From: JBJGXI01 sp045635475
Lineage (GTDB): Bacteria > Bacillota > Bacilli > Bacillales > Amphibacillaceae
NCBI RefSeq assembly: GCF_045635475.1
Contig: NZ_JBJGXI010000012.1
Span: forward strand, 1 to 64,000
Direction of reading: 5' to 3'
DNA: 64,000 nucleotides
Shown: one piece after another, positions 18,228-26,780 of the stretch
How the letters are laid out: the number at the start of each line of letters is the position of its first letter
How positions within the stretch are numbered: position 1 is the stretch's first letter
Notes under the pieces: generated by a model
The model's input: only the letters and a program-made list of their open reading frames with translations
Databases searched by the model: none
What the model was told of the DNA's origin: nothing
Position numbers and translations under genes: made by a program

Positions 18228-18398
18228 ATGCCGAAGAAAAATAAAGTAGATATCAAAGATAGTGAAAACATAGCAGAAAAGAACTATGAGCCAAAGAATC
18301 ATCAAGGAAAAACGCAATTTGAACAAGGCTTAGCAGAAACGCAGGAGCAAGTAGAAGATGATTATTTTGAAGGCACCATAGATCAAAAATTAGATTAA
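18228..18398 (+). CDS. Small acidic protein, DUF4025 (YozQ-like)
   Basis: A 56-residue charged soluble protein. The run FEQGLAETQEQVEDDYFEGT resembles the DUF4025/YozQ family of Bacillus, which has no known function. I chose the ATG at 18228, six bases after GAGGAGGAG, because the earlier in-frame start lies before that SD. It follows dynA by about 50 bases and may be cotranscribed with it. A terminator shared with the convergent histidinol-phosphatase gene follows. Family assignment is from memory of the motif and is moderate. Confidence 0.6.
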   Translation: MPKKNKVDIKDSENIAEKNYEPKNHQGKTQFEQGLAETQEQVEDDYFEGTIDQKLD

Positions 18399-18400
18399 GA

Positions 18401-18433
18401 AAAGGTACTAGGCATTTGCCTAGTACCTTTCTA
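18401..18433. terminator. Bidirectional terminator, DUF4025 gene and histidinol-phosphatase
   Basis: AAAGGTACTAGGC and GCCTAGTACCTTT form a perfect 13-base stem with a four-base loop. It overlaps the last codons of the minus-strand gene. Confidence 0.85.
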
Positions 18434-19271
18434 ATTGTGTTGTTAATCCTTGTGGTAAATTTAATTGAACAGCTTTTGGTAATAAATCTAATCCTCTAGC
18501 GACGTGCTCTGCGGTATGACTATCAGAACCAAATACGAACGGTATATTTCTTGATTGTGCCAGCTCTATCACGGTCTGACTTGGATAGGATGTTTGGCAA
18601 AGTTCTTTGTAAAACCCTGCCGTGTTCAGGTCAAGTTCTAACTCTTTAGCCTTCATTGCATCTAGAATCTTGATGATCTCAGCGTTAAATGATTGTGTGG
18701 CAGGATATTTTAAAGAAAACTTTTCAATTAGCGTTAGATGGCCAATACGTTTCGGCTTATAAATACCTAAATTAGCTTGAATGGCTTGATCTACAGTTCG
18801 ATAATAACTTGCATACACTTCATCAACACTAGAAAACAGTTCGATTATTCGGGCAAATTCTTGTTCACTAAAATCAACACAAACATATTCTCCATTAGGA
18901 GCCTTTACCATATGCACAGATAAGATTGCATCATCTATTAATGGACCCCACTGGTCAAGAAATGCACGGGTTTCCGATTCAAAACCTTCAATGTAATCCA
19001 TTTCAAATCCAACATAAATCGTTATTTTATTGTTATACTTATCTTTCAGTCGATTAATTTCTTTAATATATGACTCAACATCTGTCAAACTCATGGCACT
19101 ATCTCGATCTGGAGTAGGATCCTCAAAGCCACCAGGTAATGGCGCATGTTCTGTAAAAGTTAAGTACACCAGACCTTGACTTATTGCTGCTTGTACATAA
19201 GTTTCCATCTGATCATTCGTCCCATGCGGGCAATAATTTGAATGTATATGAAAATCTCCAACCAAATGCAT
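18420..19271 (-). CDS. hisJ: Histidinol-phosphatase, PHP family
   Basis: A 283-residue PHP-fold phosphatase that removes phosphate from L-histidinol phosphate, the step before HisD. The metal-binding N-terminus DFHIHSNYCPHG starts near residue 5, TEHAPLP lies near 40, and the C-terminal FGSDSHTAEHVARGL provides the last ligands. It is transcribed divergently from the his operon with about 165 bases between, so both may share a regulatory region. This supplies the phosphatase activity missing from the operon itself. It is similar in size to B. subtilis HisK (also called HisJ, about 268 residues). Confidence 0.9.
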   Translation of the reverse strand: MHLVGDFHIHSNYCPHGTNDQMETYVQAAISQGLVYLTFTEHAPLPGGFEDPTPDRDSAMSLTDVESYIKEINRLKDKYNNKITIYVGFEMDYIEGFESETRAFLDQWGPLIDDAILSVHMVKAPNGEYVCVDFSEQEFARIIELFSSVDEVYASYYRTVDQAIQANLGIYKPKRIGHLTLIEKFSLKYPATQSFNAEIIKILDAMKAKELELDLNTAGFYKELCQTSYPSQTVIELAQSRNIPFVFGSDSHTAEHVARGLDLLPKAVQLNLPQGLTTQLERY

Positions 19272-19333
19272 CGTTATTTCCCCCTCTTTTTACTATAATA
19301 AACATAATCGACAAAAAAGAACAATAAAAGTAT

Positions 19334-19362
19334 TTGACGGTGTGCTTCATATGTGTTAGATT
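19334..19362 (+). promoter_or_regulatory. Sigma-A promoter of the his operon
   Basis: TTGACG (19334-19339) and TAGATT (19357-19362) with an optimal 17-base spacer. Transcription would begin close to 19369, just before a palindrome. Confidence 0.7.
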
Positions 19363-19379
19363 CATAGTAACAGAAAACA

Positions 19380-19411
19380 CTTTACCATAGTAGAGTGATG
19401 GTGTGGTAAAG
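19380..19411 (+). promoter_or_regulatory. Palindrome downstream of the his promoter, candidate operator
   Basis: CTTTACCA (19380-19387) and TGGTAAAG (19404-19411) form a perfect eight-base inverted repeat with a 16-base spacer. It begins about 11 bases after the inferred transcription start. It could be a repressor site or a short leader hairpin. No T-box fits in this short leader, so histidine control would have to act here or by another route. Confidence 0.45.
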
Positions 19412-19439
19412 AACTAACAATTAGGACGTGAATATATTT

Positions 19440-20564
19440 ATGTTTTTACCTGCAGGAAGCCAAGATGAAATCGGAAATTCCATTAATAATCGATTTAAAG
19501 CGTACGAATTATTTCGTAACCTAACTTTTAAACGTGGATTCAAGCAAATCTCTACACCGGTAGTTGAATATGCAGAAACTTTTACCAACCCTTATGCCGG
19601 TATGTCTCTGACAAATATGCTGAAATGGTTTGATCGTGATGGCGAGATTGAAGTACTTCGACCAGACTGGACTGCTGCAATAGCTCGCGCGCTTGTGAAA
19701 CAGCATCCATCTCAATTAAAATGGTCGTATCAAGGGTCTGTTTTTCGCAGAGATAAAGACGGAATTGAAAGCAGTCAGGCAGGAATCGAAATTGTCCATA
19801 CACCTATTTTCCTTGGAGAAAGTGAGTGCCTGTTAACTGCGGTTGCTTATTTAAAAGAATTAAACATAAGCAATTATTTAATTGAACTCGGTCACACTGG
19901 TATTTTTGAAGAACTAACAGCGAATTTAGAAATTAGTGAAGAAAAATTAGAAAAATTGCGTCAGGCAATGCATGATAAACGAAGCGATGAAGTGTATCAG
20001 CTTGTCACATCGGTAGGTTCGGAACGGGAAGCAACCGAATTAACTGATGTGATCGAGGCTTATGGTTCATTTGATGTAATAGAATCGTATGAACAAAAAT
20101 GGCAAAACAACCCTAAACTATTAGCAATTGTGCAACACTTGAAGCAACTTGCAAACGTGGTGAAGGAAACTGGAGTTGAAGATGTTATCGTTGATTTAGG
20201 ACGTGTAAAAAACCTTCCTTATTATTGTGGAACAATGTTTCGTGGATATTTAAAAGAGAATGGTGCTACATGTTTTTCAGGGGGGCGCTACGATAAATTA
20301 TACGAGCAATTTGAAGATAAAAAATCTGCAGTTGGTCTTGCGTTTGATGTTGATGTACTTGCTGAAAACTTATCTTTCTCAGAAAATCGGGAAAGAATTT
20401 GTATATTAGCATCGGAAGAATCTCATGTATATGCAGAAAATCTTCGTAGCAGTTACCCGGGTGCGATTGTTGATGTCCAGTATGAATTAGTTAATCAACA
20501 ACGTTATGATAAAATTATAAAAATAGTGAACGAAAATAATCAGTACAAGGTGGTTGAAGTATGA
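19440..20564 (+). CDS. hisZ: ATP phosphoribosyltransferase regulatory subunit HisZ
   Basis: A 374-residue class II histidyl-tRNA synthetase-like protein that forms the regulatory subunit of ATP phosphoribosyltransferase with short HisG. Motifs include RPDWTAAIAR, YQGSVFRRDKDGIES and CFSGGRYDKLYEQF. I placed the start at ATG 19440, eight bases after AGGACGTGA (close to a full anti-SD match). The upstream in-frame GTG at 19428 lies inside that SD. The C-terminal domain is short and it lacks a full anticodon-binding domain, as expected for HisZ. It is the first gene of the operon; its end overlaps hisG. Confidence 0.92.
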   Translation: MFLPAGSQDEIGNSINNRFKAYELFRNLTFKRGFKQISTPVVEYAETFTNPYAGMSLTNMLKWFDRDGEIEVLRPDWTAAIARALVKQHPSQLKWSYQGSVFRRDKDGIESSQAGIEIVHTPIFLGESECLLTAVAYLKELNISNYLIELGHTGIFEELTANLEISEEKLEKLRQAMHDKRSDEVYQLVTSVGSEREATELTDVIEAYGSFDVIESYEQKWQNNPKLLAIVQHLKQLANVVKETGVEDVIVDLGRVKNLPYYCGTMFRGYLKENGATCFSGGRYDKLYEQFEDKKSAVGLAFDVDVLAENLSFSENRERICILASEESHVYAENLRSSYPGAIVDVQYELVNQQRYDKIIKIVNENNQYKVVEV

Positions 20565-21178
20565 AGCCGTGCATTGCACTAACAAAGGGGCGCTTGGAAA
20601 AGCAATTTTTAGAATATTTTCAATCCCTTTCTTATGATATCGAACCATTAAAAAACAAAGGAAGAAAGCTACGAGTTGAAACCGATGATTTTCTATTCGT
20701 ATTTGCAAAAGGTGTAGATGTAACTACGTATGTCGAGCATGGTATTGCTGATTTAGGAATCGTTGGTGAAGATATATTAGCCGAATTCCAACCTGACGTG
20801 TATAGTCTGTTTCCCTTACCATTTGGACAATGTCGTATGGCACTGGCAGTAGAAGATGGAAAAGAGTGGCCAAACAGAAAACGAAGAATTGCTAGCAAAT
20901 ATACAAACATAACAAAAGAATTTTTCCGCCAAAAAGGGGAGTCCGTTGATATTTTCAAACTGGAGGGATCTGTTGAATTAGCGCCAATATTGGGCTTAGC
21001 CGATGGTATTGTAGATATCGTAGAAACAGGAACAACGTTAAAAGAAAATGGATTGGTTGTAAAAGAAGAGTTTATGCAATTCAGTGCACGCATTATAGCA
21101 AATCGCTCATCATTAAAAATTAAACGCGACGTGCTAGCACCCGTTATTCAATCTTTTCAGAAGGGAGTTAGCGTGTAA
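20561..21178 (+). CDS. hisG: ATP phosphoribosyltransferase catalytic subunit, short form
   Basis: A 205-residue short-form HisG. It joins ATP and PRPP to give phosphoribosyl-ATP, the committing step of histidine synthesis. It begins with IALTKGRLEKQF, and the PRPP-binding motif DGIVDIVETGTTLKENGL lies near residues 148-165. It lacks the C-terminal regulatory domain of long HisG, so it needs the HisZ encoded immediately upstream. The start overlaps the hisZ stop (ATGA) and its stop overlaps hisD. Confidence 0.95.
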   Translation: MKPCIALTKGRLEKQFLEYFQSLSYDIEPLKNKGRKLRVETDDFLFVFAKGVDVTTYVEHGIADLGIVGEDILAEFQPDVYSLFPLPFGQCRMALAVEDGKEWPNRKRRIASKYTNITKEFFRQKGESVDIFKLEGSVELAPILGLADGIVDIVETGTTLKENGLVVKEEFMQFSARIIANRSSLKIKRDVLAPVIQSFQKGVSV

Positions 21179-22464
21179 TGATTCCTAATTATACACCTGA
21201 AGCATTTCAGCAAGCTTTTTTAACAGGTAGTAAAGCAGGTGGAACTGATAATGAAGCATTGGAAACTGCTAAACAAGTCATTGCCGAGATTCGGTCAAAT
21301 GGAGACAATGCTTTAAAAAAATATGTTGAGAAGTTTGATGGTGCTGTTCCGACTAGTTGGGAAGTAACAGCTGAAGAAAGAGAAAATGCATGGCAAGCAG
21401 TTGCTCCCGAAACGATTGAATCACTCAAACAGGCTGCAGAAAACATAAAAGCTTTTCATCGTAAACAACTGCAAAATTCTCGGTTTATGGATGTAAATGA
21501 ACATGTTATTTCTGGACAGTTATACCGTCCGATTGAAAAAGTAGGTATTTATGTACCAGGAGGAACGGCAAGCTATCCATCAACTGTATTAATGAACGCG
21601 ATACCTGCAGTCCTAGCCGGAGTCGAAGAAGTGATCATGGTTACACCAGCACGTAACGGCGAAACAATTTCACCGATTTTTTCCGTCGCAGCAGATATCG
21701 TTGGTGTAACAAAAATATATAAAATTGGTGGGATACAAGCGATTGCTGCACTTGCCTATGGCACGGAGTCTATTCCATCGGTAGACAAAATTGTCGGACC
21801 CGGAAATGCTTATGTCGCTGCAGCAAAATCTTTAGTTTACGGTGATGTAGGTATTGATATGATCGCTGGGCCATCTGAAGTGGCAATCATAGCCGACGAT
21901 ACAGCAAACCCAGCATATGTCGCTGCCGATTTAATTGCCCAAGCAGAACACGACCAAAATGCTCGAGCTTTTTTATTTTCTACTTCTGAACAATTAATAT
22001 TGGATACAAAGGAAGAGCTAGCTAAACAATGTGCAGTGCTACCGAGAAAAGATATTGCCGAAAGATCACTATCAAATAAAGGTGCTGCTGTTGTAGTAAC
22101 TGATATTCATGAAGCATTTGAGTTGTCTAACAAACTTGCACCAGAACACTTAGAAATTCAACTTGATAACCCTATGAATTACTTAGGAATGATCAAACAT
22201 GCAGGTTCTGTATTTCTAGGCCATCACACGCCAGAAGCGTTAGGTGATTATTTTGCGGGTCCAAACCATGTATTGCCTACTTCAGGCACAGCGAGATTCT
22301 CATCTGGGCTATCTGTTGATGATTTTATAAAGAAAACAACCTTTTTATATTATTCCGAGCAGGCGTTAAATGATGCAGCTAAACCAGTTATGCAAATTGC
22401 AAAAGAAGAGAAGTTAGAAGGACATGCAAGAGCAGTTCAAGTACGTTTAAATAATGAAAGGTAG
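21178..22464 (+). CDS. hisD: Histidinol dehydrogenase
   Basis: A 428-residue zinc enzyme that oxidises L-histidinol to histidine in two NAD-dependent steps, the last of the pathway. Clear motifs: VPGGTASYPSTVLMNAIPA, VDKIVGPGNAYVAAAK, DMIAGPSEVAIIAD, LIAQAEHDQNA (zinc ligand region) and GPNHVLPTSGTARF. Its ATG overlaps the hisG stop by one base. Length is normal for the family. Confidence 0.96.
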   Translation: MIPNYTPEAFQQAFLTGSKAGGTDNEALETAKQVIAEIRSNGDNALKKYVEKFDGAVPTSWEVTAEERENAWQAVAPETIESLKQAAENIKAFHRKQLQNSRFMDVNEHVISGQLYRPIEKVGIYVPGGTASYPSTVLMNAIPAVLAGVEEVIMVTPARNGETISPIFSVAADIVGVTKIYKIGGIQAIAALAYGTESIPSVDKIVGPGNAYVAAAKSLVYGDVGIDMIAGPSEVAIIADDTANPAYVAADLIAQAEHDQNARAFLFSTSEQLILDTKEELAKQCAVLPRKDIAERSLSNKGAAVVVTDIHEAFELSNKLAPEHLEIQLDNPMNYLGMIKHAGSVFLGHHTPEALGDYFAGPNHVLPTSGTARFSSGLSVDDFIKKTTFLYYSEQALNDAAKPVMQIAKEEKLEGHARAVQVRLNNER

Positions 22465-22472
22465 GGAGAGCA

Positions 22473-23060
22473 ATGCGGACAGCTAGCAAGGAAAGAAAAA
22501 CAAATGAAACCTATATATCTGTAGCTTGTAATTTAGATGACAGTACAGAAGTTACCATCAACACTGGAGTTGGCTTTTTTGATCACATGCTCGAGTTGCT
22601 CGCCAGACACGGACGTATCGGTCTTGTAGTAAAAGCTGATGGTGATTTACATATTGACAGCCACCATACCGTTGAGGATGTTGGTATTGTGTTAGGGCAA
22701 GTAATACGAGAAGCTCTAGGCGATAAAAAGCAGATCAACAGGTACGGTAGTGCTTACGTTCCAATGGATGAAACGCTTGGGTTTGTGTCACTAGATATAA
22801 GTGGCCGACCGTTTCTCGTTTTTGATGCACAATTAACGAATCCGAAACTAGGTAACTTCGATACAGAATTGGTTCGAGAATTTCTTCAGGCATTTGCCTT
22901 CCAAGCAGGAATTACCTTGCACGCACGTGTGCTTTACGGAGAGAATACCCACCACAAAGTGGAAGCAATCTTTAAAGCATTAGGTCGTTCACTCGCCGAA
23001 GCGATCCGTATTAATCCAGAAATAAAAGGTGTAAATTCGACAAAGGGGTTAATCGAATGA
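22473..23060 (+). CDS. hisB: Imidazoleglycerol-phosphate dehydratase
   Basis: A 195-residue manganese enzyme that dehydrates imidazole-glycerol phosphate to imidazole-acetol phosphate. The two metal-binding repeats are visible: FFDHMLELLARHGR with DSHHTVEDVGI near residues 30-70, and a second set toward the C-terminus (HHKVEAIFKALGRSL). It is the monofunctional form, so a separate phosphatase is required; the divergent PHP gene upstream supplies it. The start follows GGGAGAGC and overlaps of the operon continue into hisH. Confidence 0.95.
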   Translation: MRTASKERKTNETYISVACNLDDSTEVTINTGVGFFDHMLELLARHGRIGLVVKADGDLHIDSHHTVEDVGIVLGQVIREALGDKKQINRYGSAYVPMDETLGFVSLDISGRPFLVFDAQLTNPKLGNFDTELVREFLQAFAFQAGITLHARVLYGENTHHKVEAIFKALGRSLAEAIRINPEIKGVNSTKGLIE

Positions 23061-23656
23061 TCGCAATTGTTGATTATGGTATGGGTAACGTTGCTAGCGT
23101 AGCCACAGCATTTAAACGATTAGGTTATGACACAGTTTTAACGGATGATAAACAACAATTAGCTGCTGCATCGCACATTATTTTGCCTGGTGTTGGTTCA
23201 TTTAATGCGGCGATGAAAGAGATTGAAGCACGTGATTTAACAGAAACGTTGCAACAACTAGCAGCAGAAAAACCGTTTTTAGGAATCTGTTTAGGTATGC
23301 AGCTCTTATTTACTAAAGGCTTTGAGCATGGAGAGTCTAGAGGATTAGATTTGATCCCTGGTACCGTTGAGAAAATAGAAACAGATTATTTACTTCCTCA
23401 TATAGGGTGGAACGCACTTACCATTAAAAATGGTCATGAAGCGTTCGATTCTTATCAAGATAAGCATGTGTATTTCGTGCATTCTTTTGAAGCGAGAACG
23501 AATCAAGAAAACCTCGTAGCTACAACCGATTATGGAACCGAAATCCCTGCGATCGTAAGAAAAGGCAATGTTTTTGGCATCCAATTCCACCCGGAAAAAA
23601 GTGGGGAAGTTGGTGTAGGTATCTTAAAAGCATTTCTACAGGAGGCAAATCAATGA
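23057..23656 (+). CDS. hisH: Imidazole glycerol phosphate synthase, glutaminase subunit
   Basis: A 199-residue class I glutamine amidotransferase that supplies ammonia to HisF. The nucleophile Cys is in FLGICLGMQLL (near residue 80), and the catalytic His and Glu are in QFHPEKSGEVG near residue 178. The N-terminus IVDYGMGNVASVATAF is typical. Starts by ATGA overlap with hisB and stops overlapping hisA. Confidence 0.96.
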   Translation: MIAIVDYGMGNVASVATAFKRLGYDTVLTDDKQQLAAASHIILPGVGSFNAAMKEIEARDLTETLQQLAAEKPFLGICLGMQLLFTKGFEHGESRGLDLIPGTVEKIETDYLLPHIGWNALTIKNGHEAFDSYQDKHVYFVHSFEARTNQENLVATTDYGTEIPAIVRKGNVFGIQFHPEKSGEVGVGILKAFLQEANQ

Positions 23657-24357
23657 AAATATTACCTGCAATAGATTTAATCGATGGAAAGTGTGTCCGA
23701 CTATACCAAGGCGATTTTGATCAAACGACCCAAGTAGGAAGTGACCCCGAATCACAACTCGCTCAATTCATAGAAGACGGTGCAGAAATCGTTCACATTG
23801 TCGACTTGGACGGGGCACGGCATGGGGAAGCAAGACAATATGATTTAATTGCCAAGCTTGTATCACAATCCTCTGTACCGATCCAAGTTGGTGGTGGTAT
23901 CCGTTCAATGGAAACCGTTGAAAAACTAGTTGAAATTGGTGTTAGTCGGCTCGTGTTAGGAACGGCTGCTTTAGAAGACGAGCAGTTTTTAAAAGCTGCA
24001 TTAGCTAAATATGCCGACCATATCGTCGTTGGAATTGACGCGAAAAATGGCAAAGTAGCAACTAGGGGCTGGGAAACAGTTTCGGAAGTAAATTATATAG
24101 AATTTGCAATACAGATGGAGCAATTAGGTGTTAAGACGATTGTATTCACGGACATCTCTAGAGATGGCACGTTAACAGGACCAAATTTAACGGAACTAGA
24201 AGCTCTGTTAAAAGCAGTAGATTGTAAGATTGTTGCTTCTGGCGGTGTTTCAAGTAATACAGACATTGAGGAGCTATCGGCAATTGGCATTGAAGAGGTT
24301 ATCGTCGGTAAAGCAATTTATGATGGAAAGGTAACATTAAAGGGGGCAACCAAATGA
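23653..24357 (+). CDS. hisA: ProFAR isomerase
   Basis: A 234-residue (beta-alpha)8 barrel that isomerises ProFAR to PRFAR. Catalytic Asp8 lies in PAIDLIDGKCVRL, and the second catalytic Asp in FTDISRDGTLTGPN near residue 130. The phosphate-binding motifs GGGIRSMETV and ASGGVSSNTD are both present. Translationally coupled at both ends: ATGA with hisH and with hisF. Confidence 0.96.
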   Translation: MKILPAIDLIDGKCVRLYQGDFDQTTQVGSDPESQLAQFIEDGAEIVHIVDLDGARHGEARQYDLIAKLVSQSSVPIQVGGGIRSMETVEKLVEIGVSRLVLGTAALEDEQFLKAALAKYADHIVVGIDAKNGKVATRGWETVSEVNYIEFAIQMEQLGVKTIVFTDISRDGTLTGPNLTELEALLKAVDCKIVASGGVSSNTDIEELSAIGIEEVIVGKAIYDGKVTLKGATK

Positions 24358-25112
24358 TCGTGAAACGAATAATCCCTTGTTTAGACGTAAAAGAAGGGAA
24401 AGTCGTGAAAGGTACGAATTTTGTTTCGTTGCGTGAATTAGGTGACCCGGTTGCGATGGCATCTGCTTATTCAAAGCAAGGTGCAGATGAAATCATATTT
24501 TTGGACATTTCTGCAACAAACGAAGGTAGACAAACGATGGTTGACATTGTCAGGGAAACAGCGGAACAAGTATTTGTCCCGTTTACTGTTGGCGGCGGTG
24601 TCCGAACCATCGATGATGTGACACGGTTACTGAAAGCAGGAGCGGACAAGGTTGGTATGAATTCAGCTGCTGTAGCCAACCCCGACCTTATTACGGAAGG
24701 TTCAGAACGATTTGGTGCACAATGTATCGTTGTTGCGATTGATGCGAAGCGCTTTGATGATGGCTGGCACGTGATGACACATGGTGGTAGTAAAGATACT
24801 GGGATTGATGCGATCGAATGGGCAAAAACTGCTGAACAAAAAGGGGCAGGAGAAATCTTACTAACGAGTGTCGACACAGATGGGGTAAAAGATGGATTTG
24901 ATTTACGGTTAACACAAGCCGTTGTTGATGCTGTTCGAATCCCTGTAATTGCATCAGGTGGCTGTGGCCATCCAGATCATTTTCCGGAAGTATTTAAAGA
25001 AACTGACGTATCTGCTGCTTTGGCCGCATCGATATTTCATGAAGAAACGTTTTCGATTGCAGAAGTAAAACAATCCTGTACACAGCAAGGAGTGAACATT
25101 CGTGAAGCCTGA
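24354..25112 (+). CDS. hisF: Imidazole glycerol phosphate synthase, cyclase subunit
   Basis: A 252-residue (beta-alpha)8 barrel. With HisH it turns PRFAR and ammonia into IGP and AICAR, the latter feeding purine synthesis. Catalytic Asp11 lies in PCLDVKEGKVVKG and Asp130 in TSVDTDGVKDGFD, near residue 130. Phosphate sites GGGVRTIDDV and ASGGCGHPDHF are present. It overlaps hisA upstream and hisIE downstream. Confidence 0.96.
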   Translation: MIVKRIIPCLDVKEGKVVKGTNFVSLRELGDPVAMASAYSKQGADEIIFLDISATNEGRQTMVDIVRETAEQVFVPFTVGGGVRTIDDVTRLLKAGADKVGMNSAAVANPDLITEGSERFGAQCIVVAIDAKRFDDGWHVMTHGGSKDTGIDAIEWAKTAEQKGAGEILLTSVDTDGVKDGFDLRLTQAVVDAVRIPVIASGGCGHPDHFPEVFKETDVSAALAASIFHEETFSIAEVKQSCTQQGVNIREA

Positions 25113-25770
25113 TTTTAGCAAAGGACTAGTACCCGCTGTTGTGATTGATGATCAAACAAATGACGTACTAATGCTCGCCTATATGAATGAAGAAGCGTAT
25201 GACAAGACCATCGAAACGAAACAAACATGGTTCTATTCTCGTTCCAAACAAGCACTATGGAATAAAGGTGCCACCTCAAGGAATATTCAAACCGTTGAGT
25301 CTATCCAAATTGATTGTGATGAAGACACGCTCATCGTAAGGGTTACCCCTGCCGGACCTGCCTGCCATACTGGAGAACAATCTTGTTTCTATCGTTCCAT
25401 TGACCTCGCTACAGGTGAAGTATCAGACGCTTCAGTTAACAATGCCGCTTCTATAATTGACCAAGTAATGGTAGAGATTGTTGAACGCAAATCGACGAAA
25501 CAAGAAAATTCCTACACTAATTATTTATTTGATAAAGGCATCGACAAAATTGGTAAAAAAGTGATCGAGGAAGCCGGTGAAGTAGTAATTGCAGCTAAGA
25601 ATGAGGATAAGCAGGAGATAATTAATGAAGTAAGTGATCTTATCTATCATAGCTTTGTGTTATTGGCTAACCAAAACATTACTCTATCTGATGTGAAATC
25701 CGAATTGAATAATCGCTTTGCTAAAAAAGGCAATAGCAAAGGGGACCGTCCGGAAATAAAAGAGTGGTAA
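25102..25770 (+). CDS. hisIE: Bifunctional phosphoribosyl-AMP cyclohydrolase / phosphoribosyl-ATP pyrophosphatase
   Basis: A 222-residue fusion catalysing steps two and three of the pathway. The HisI cyclohydrolase part (about 1-110) has FYSRSKQALWNKGATS, IDCDEDTLIVRV and the zinc site PAGPACHTGEQSCF. The HisE pyrophosphatase part (about 120-222) has GKKVIEEAGEVVIAAKN and EVSDLIYHSFVLL. The GTG start lies inside the end of hisF. The operon has no hisC; in Bacillus that aminotransferase is encoded with aromatic genes elsewhere. A terminator follows at once. Confidence 0.95.
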   Translation: MKPDFSKGLVPAVVIDDQTNDVLMLAYMNEEAYDKTIETKQTWFYSRSKQALWNKGATSRNIQTVESIQIDCDEDTLIVRVTPAGPACHTGEQSCFYRSIDLATGEVSDASVNNAASIIDQVMVEIVERKSTKQENSYTNYLFDKGIDKIGKKVIEEAGEVVIAAKNEDKQEIINEVSDLIYHSFVLLANQNITLSDVKSELNNRFAKKGNSKGDRPEIKEW

Positions 25771-25792
25771 TTCACTCTTTTATTTTTTTATT
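25758..25792 (+). terminator. Terminator of the his operon
   Basis: AAAAGAGTG and CACTCTTTT form the stem, followed by a T-rich run. The left arm overlaps the last codons of hisIE. Confidence 0.85.
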
Positions 25793-25802
25793 AGCACTTT
25801 TC

Positions 25803-26180
25803 GTAAAGTTTGTTGTTTTTTTATTACATAGTTGAAGTAAAATCCGTCGTAGTACTCGTGATTTCCGCTCCGGGCAGTCGCTTTCCGCGGGCACGGCTTC
25901 AGCTAACTCAGAAGCAAAATGCGCTTCTGAGTGGATCTTCAGCTCGCGCTGTCCCGCAGGAGTCGACTGCCCGGAGCTCCAATCACCCGACGCAAAGAGC
26001 AATCCCGTTAGCAGCGTAGGAAATCCACTTCGACTCCTGCGGGACTAGTGGCGTAAGTGAGACCCCGCAGAACGCAGTTCGAGGAGGCTCACTAGCCCCC
26101 CCCGCGGAAAGCGAAGTGGATTTCCGGAGCGGTGCAAGCACTCTCCAAGTTACGACGCATATTAGGATGTTTTCCGCAAC
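25803..26180 (+). repeat. GC-rich palindromic repeat, copy D (reference layout)
   Basis: The T1 arm is at 25803-25844 (GTAAAGTTTGTTG, GTTGAAGTAAAATCC). The core lies between CGTCGTA (25845-25851) and TACGACG (26151-26157); a diverged T2 follows. Hairpin X (CTCCGGGCAGTCG / CGACTGCCCGGAG, tip ACTCAGAAGC / GCTTCTGAGT) precedes hairpin Y (GGAAATCCACTTCG / CGAAGTGGATTTCC). The Y tip here is GAAC-GCA-GTTC where others have CGCG-AAGG-CGCG. The GC content is far above that of the flanks. This is the most regular intact copy. Confidence 0.92.
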
Positions 26181-26217
26181 ACAACATTCTTTTAGAAAAA
26201 ATATTTTGTTAAAAAAC

Positions 26218-26243
26218 TGTAATGCTAAGGTTAGTTAATCGTC
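26218..26243 (+). promoter_or_regulatory. Possible ECF-sigma promoter upstream of the sigma/anti-sigma pair
   Basis: TGTAAT (26218-26223) and CGTC (26240-26243) are 16 bases apart, resembling the TGAAAC/CGTC pattern of ECF sigma factors of Bacillus. Autoregulation of such operons is common, but the -35 half matches at only four of six bases. Confidence 0.3.
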
Positions 26244-26273
26244 TATATTAGTGAGAAGTTAGGAGGGCATCAA

Positions 26274-26780
26274 ATGGGGATTGACGACACCAGGATGGAA
26301 GAATGGTTTTATAAGTATAGCGACGACGTTTATAACTTTTTAATTTACTATCGTGGACATAGTGACGTAGAAGATTTGGTTCAAGACGTATACATAAAAG
26401 CGATCAAGGGACTGGCATCTTACCGAAAAGATGCCAATCCAAAAACGTGGTTATTCCAAATTGCACGCAATGTAGCTATTGATGATGCAAGAAGACGACA
26501 GGTTAGAAATGATAAAATAAAAATCAATTCATATAAAGACAGTTTACCTATTATTAAAACACCTGAACAAATTTATCAATTGAATGAACAAAAAAGTGAA
26601 CTAATCCAAGCTATTCAGCGTCTGAAACAAAATTATCGTGAAGTGTTATTGCTTCGAGGAATGAAGGAATTCTCCGTTGAGGAAACAGCAACTATTTTAA
26701 AATGGAGTAATAACAAAGTTCGTGTTACATACCACCGTGCCCTTGAAGCATTAAAAAAGGAGGTGTCCAAATATGAATAA
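26274..26780 (+). CDS. ECF RNA polymerase sigma factor
   Basis: A 168-residue sigma-70 family factor of the extracytoplasmic-function group. Region 2 includes HSDVEDLVQDVYIKAIKGL and NPKTWLFQIARNVAIDDARR (about residues 25-75). Region 4 includes YREVLLLRGMKEFSVEETATIL with the DNA-binding helix WSNNKVRVTYHRALEAL (about 120-160). The SD GGAGGG precedes the ATG. It overlaps the next gene, a single-pass membrane protein that is likely its anti-sigma factor. The signal sensed is not evident. It resembles the SigX/SigW/SigM group in size, but I cannot assign it to one of them. Confidence 0.92.
   Translation: MGIDDTRMEEWFYKYSDDVYNFLIYYRGHSDVEDLVQDVYIKAIKGLASYRKDANPKTWLFQIARNVAIDDARRRQVRNDKIKINSYKDSLPIIKTPEQIYQLNEQKSELIQAIQRLKQNYREVLLLRGMKEFSVEETATILKWSNNKVRVTYHRALEALKKEVSKYE

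Noticed and set aside
23653..24357. Possible extra gene on the minus strand of hisA-hisF (several long open frames)
   Set aside because: The frames are Ser/Pro-rich translations of the antisense strand, typical of codon-bias shadows.
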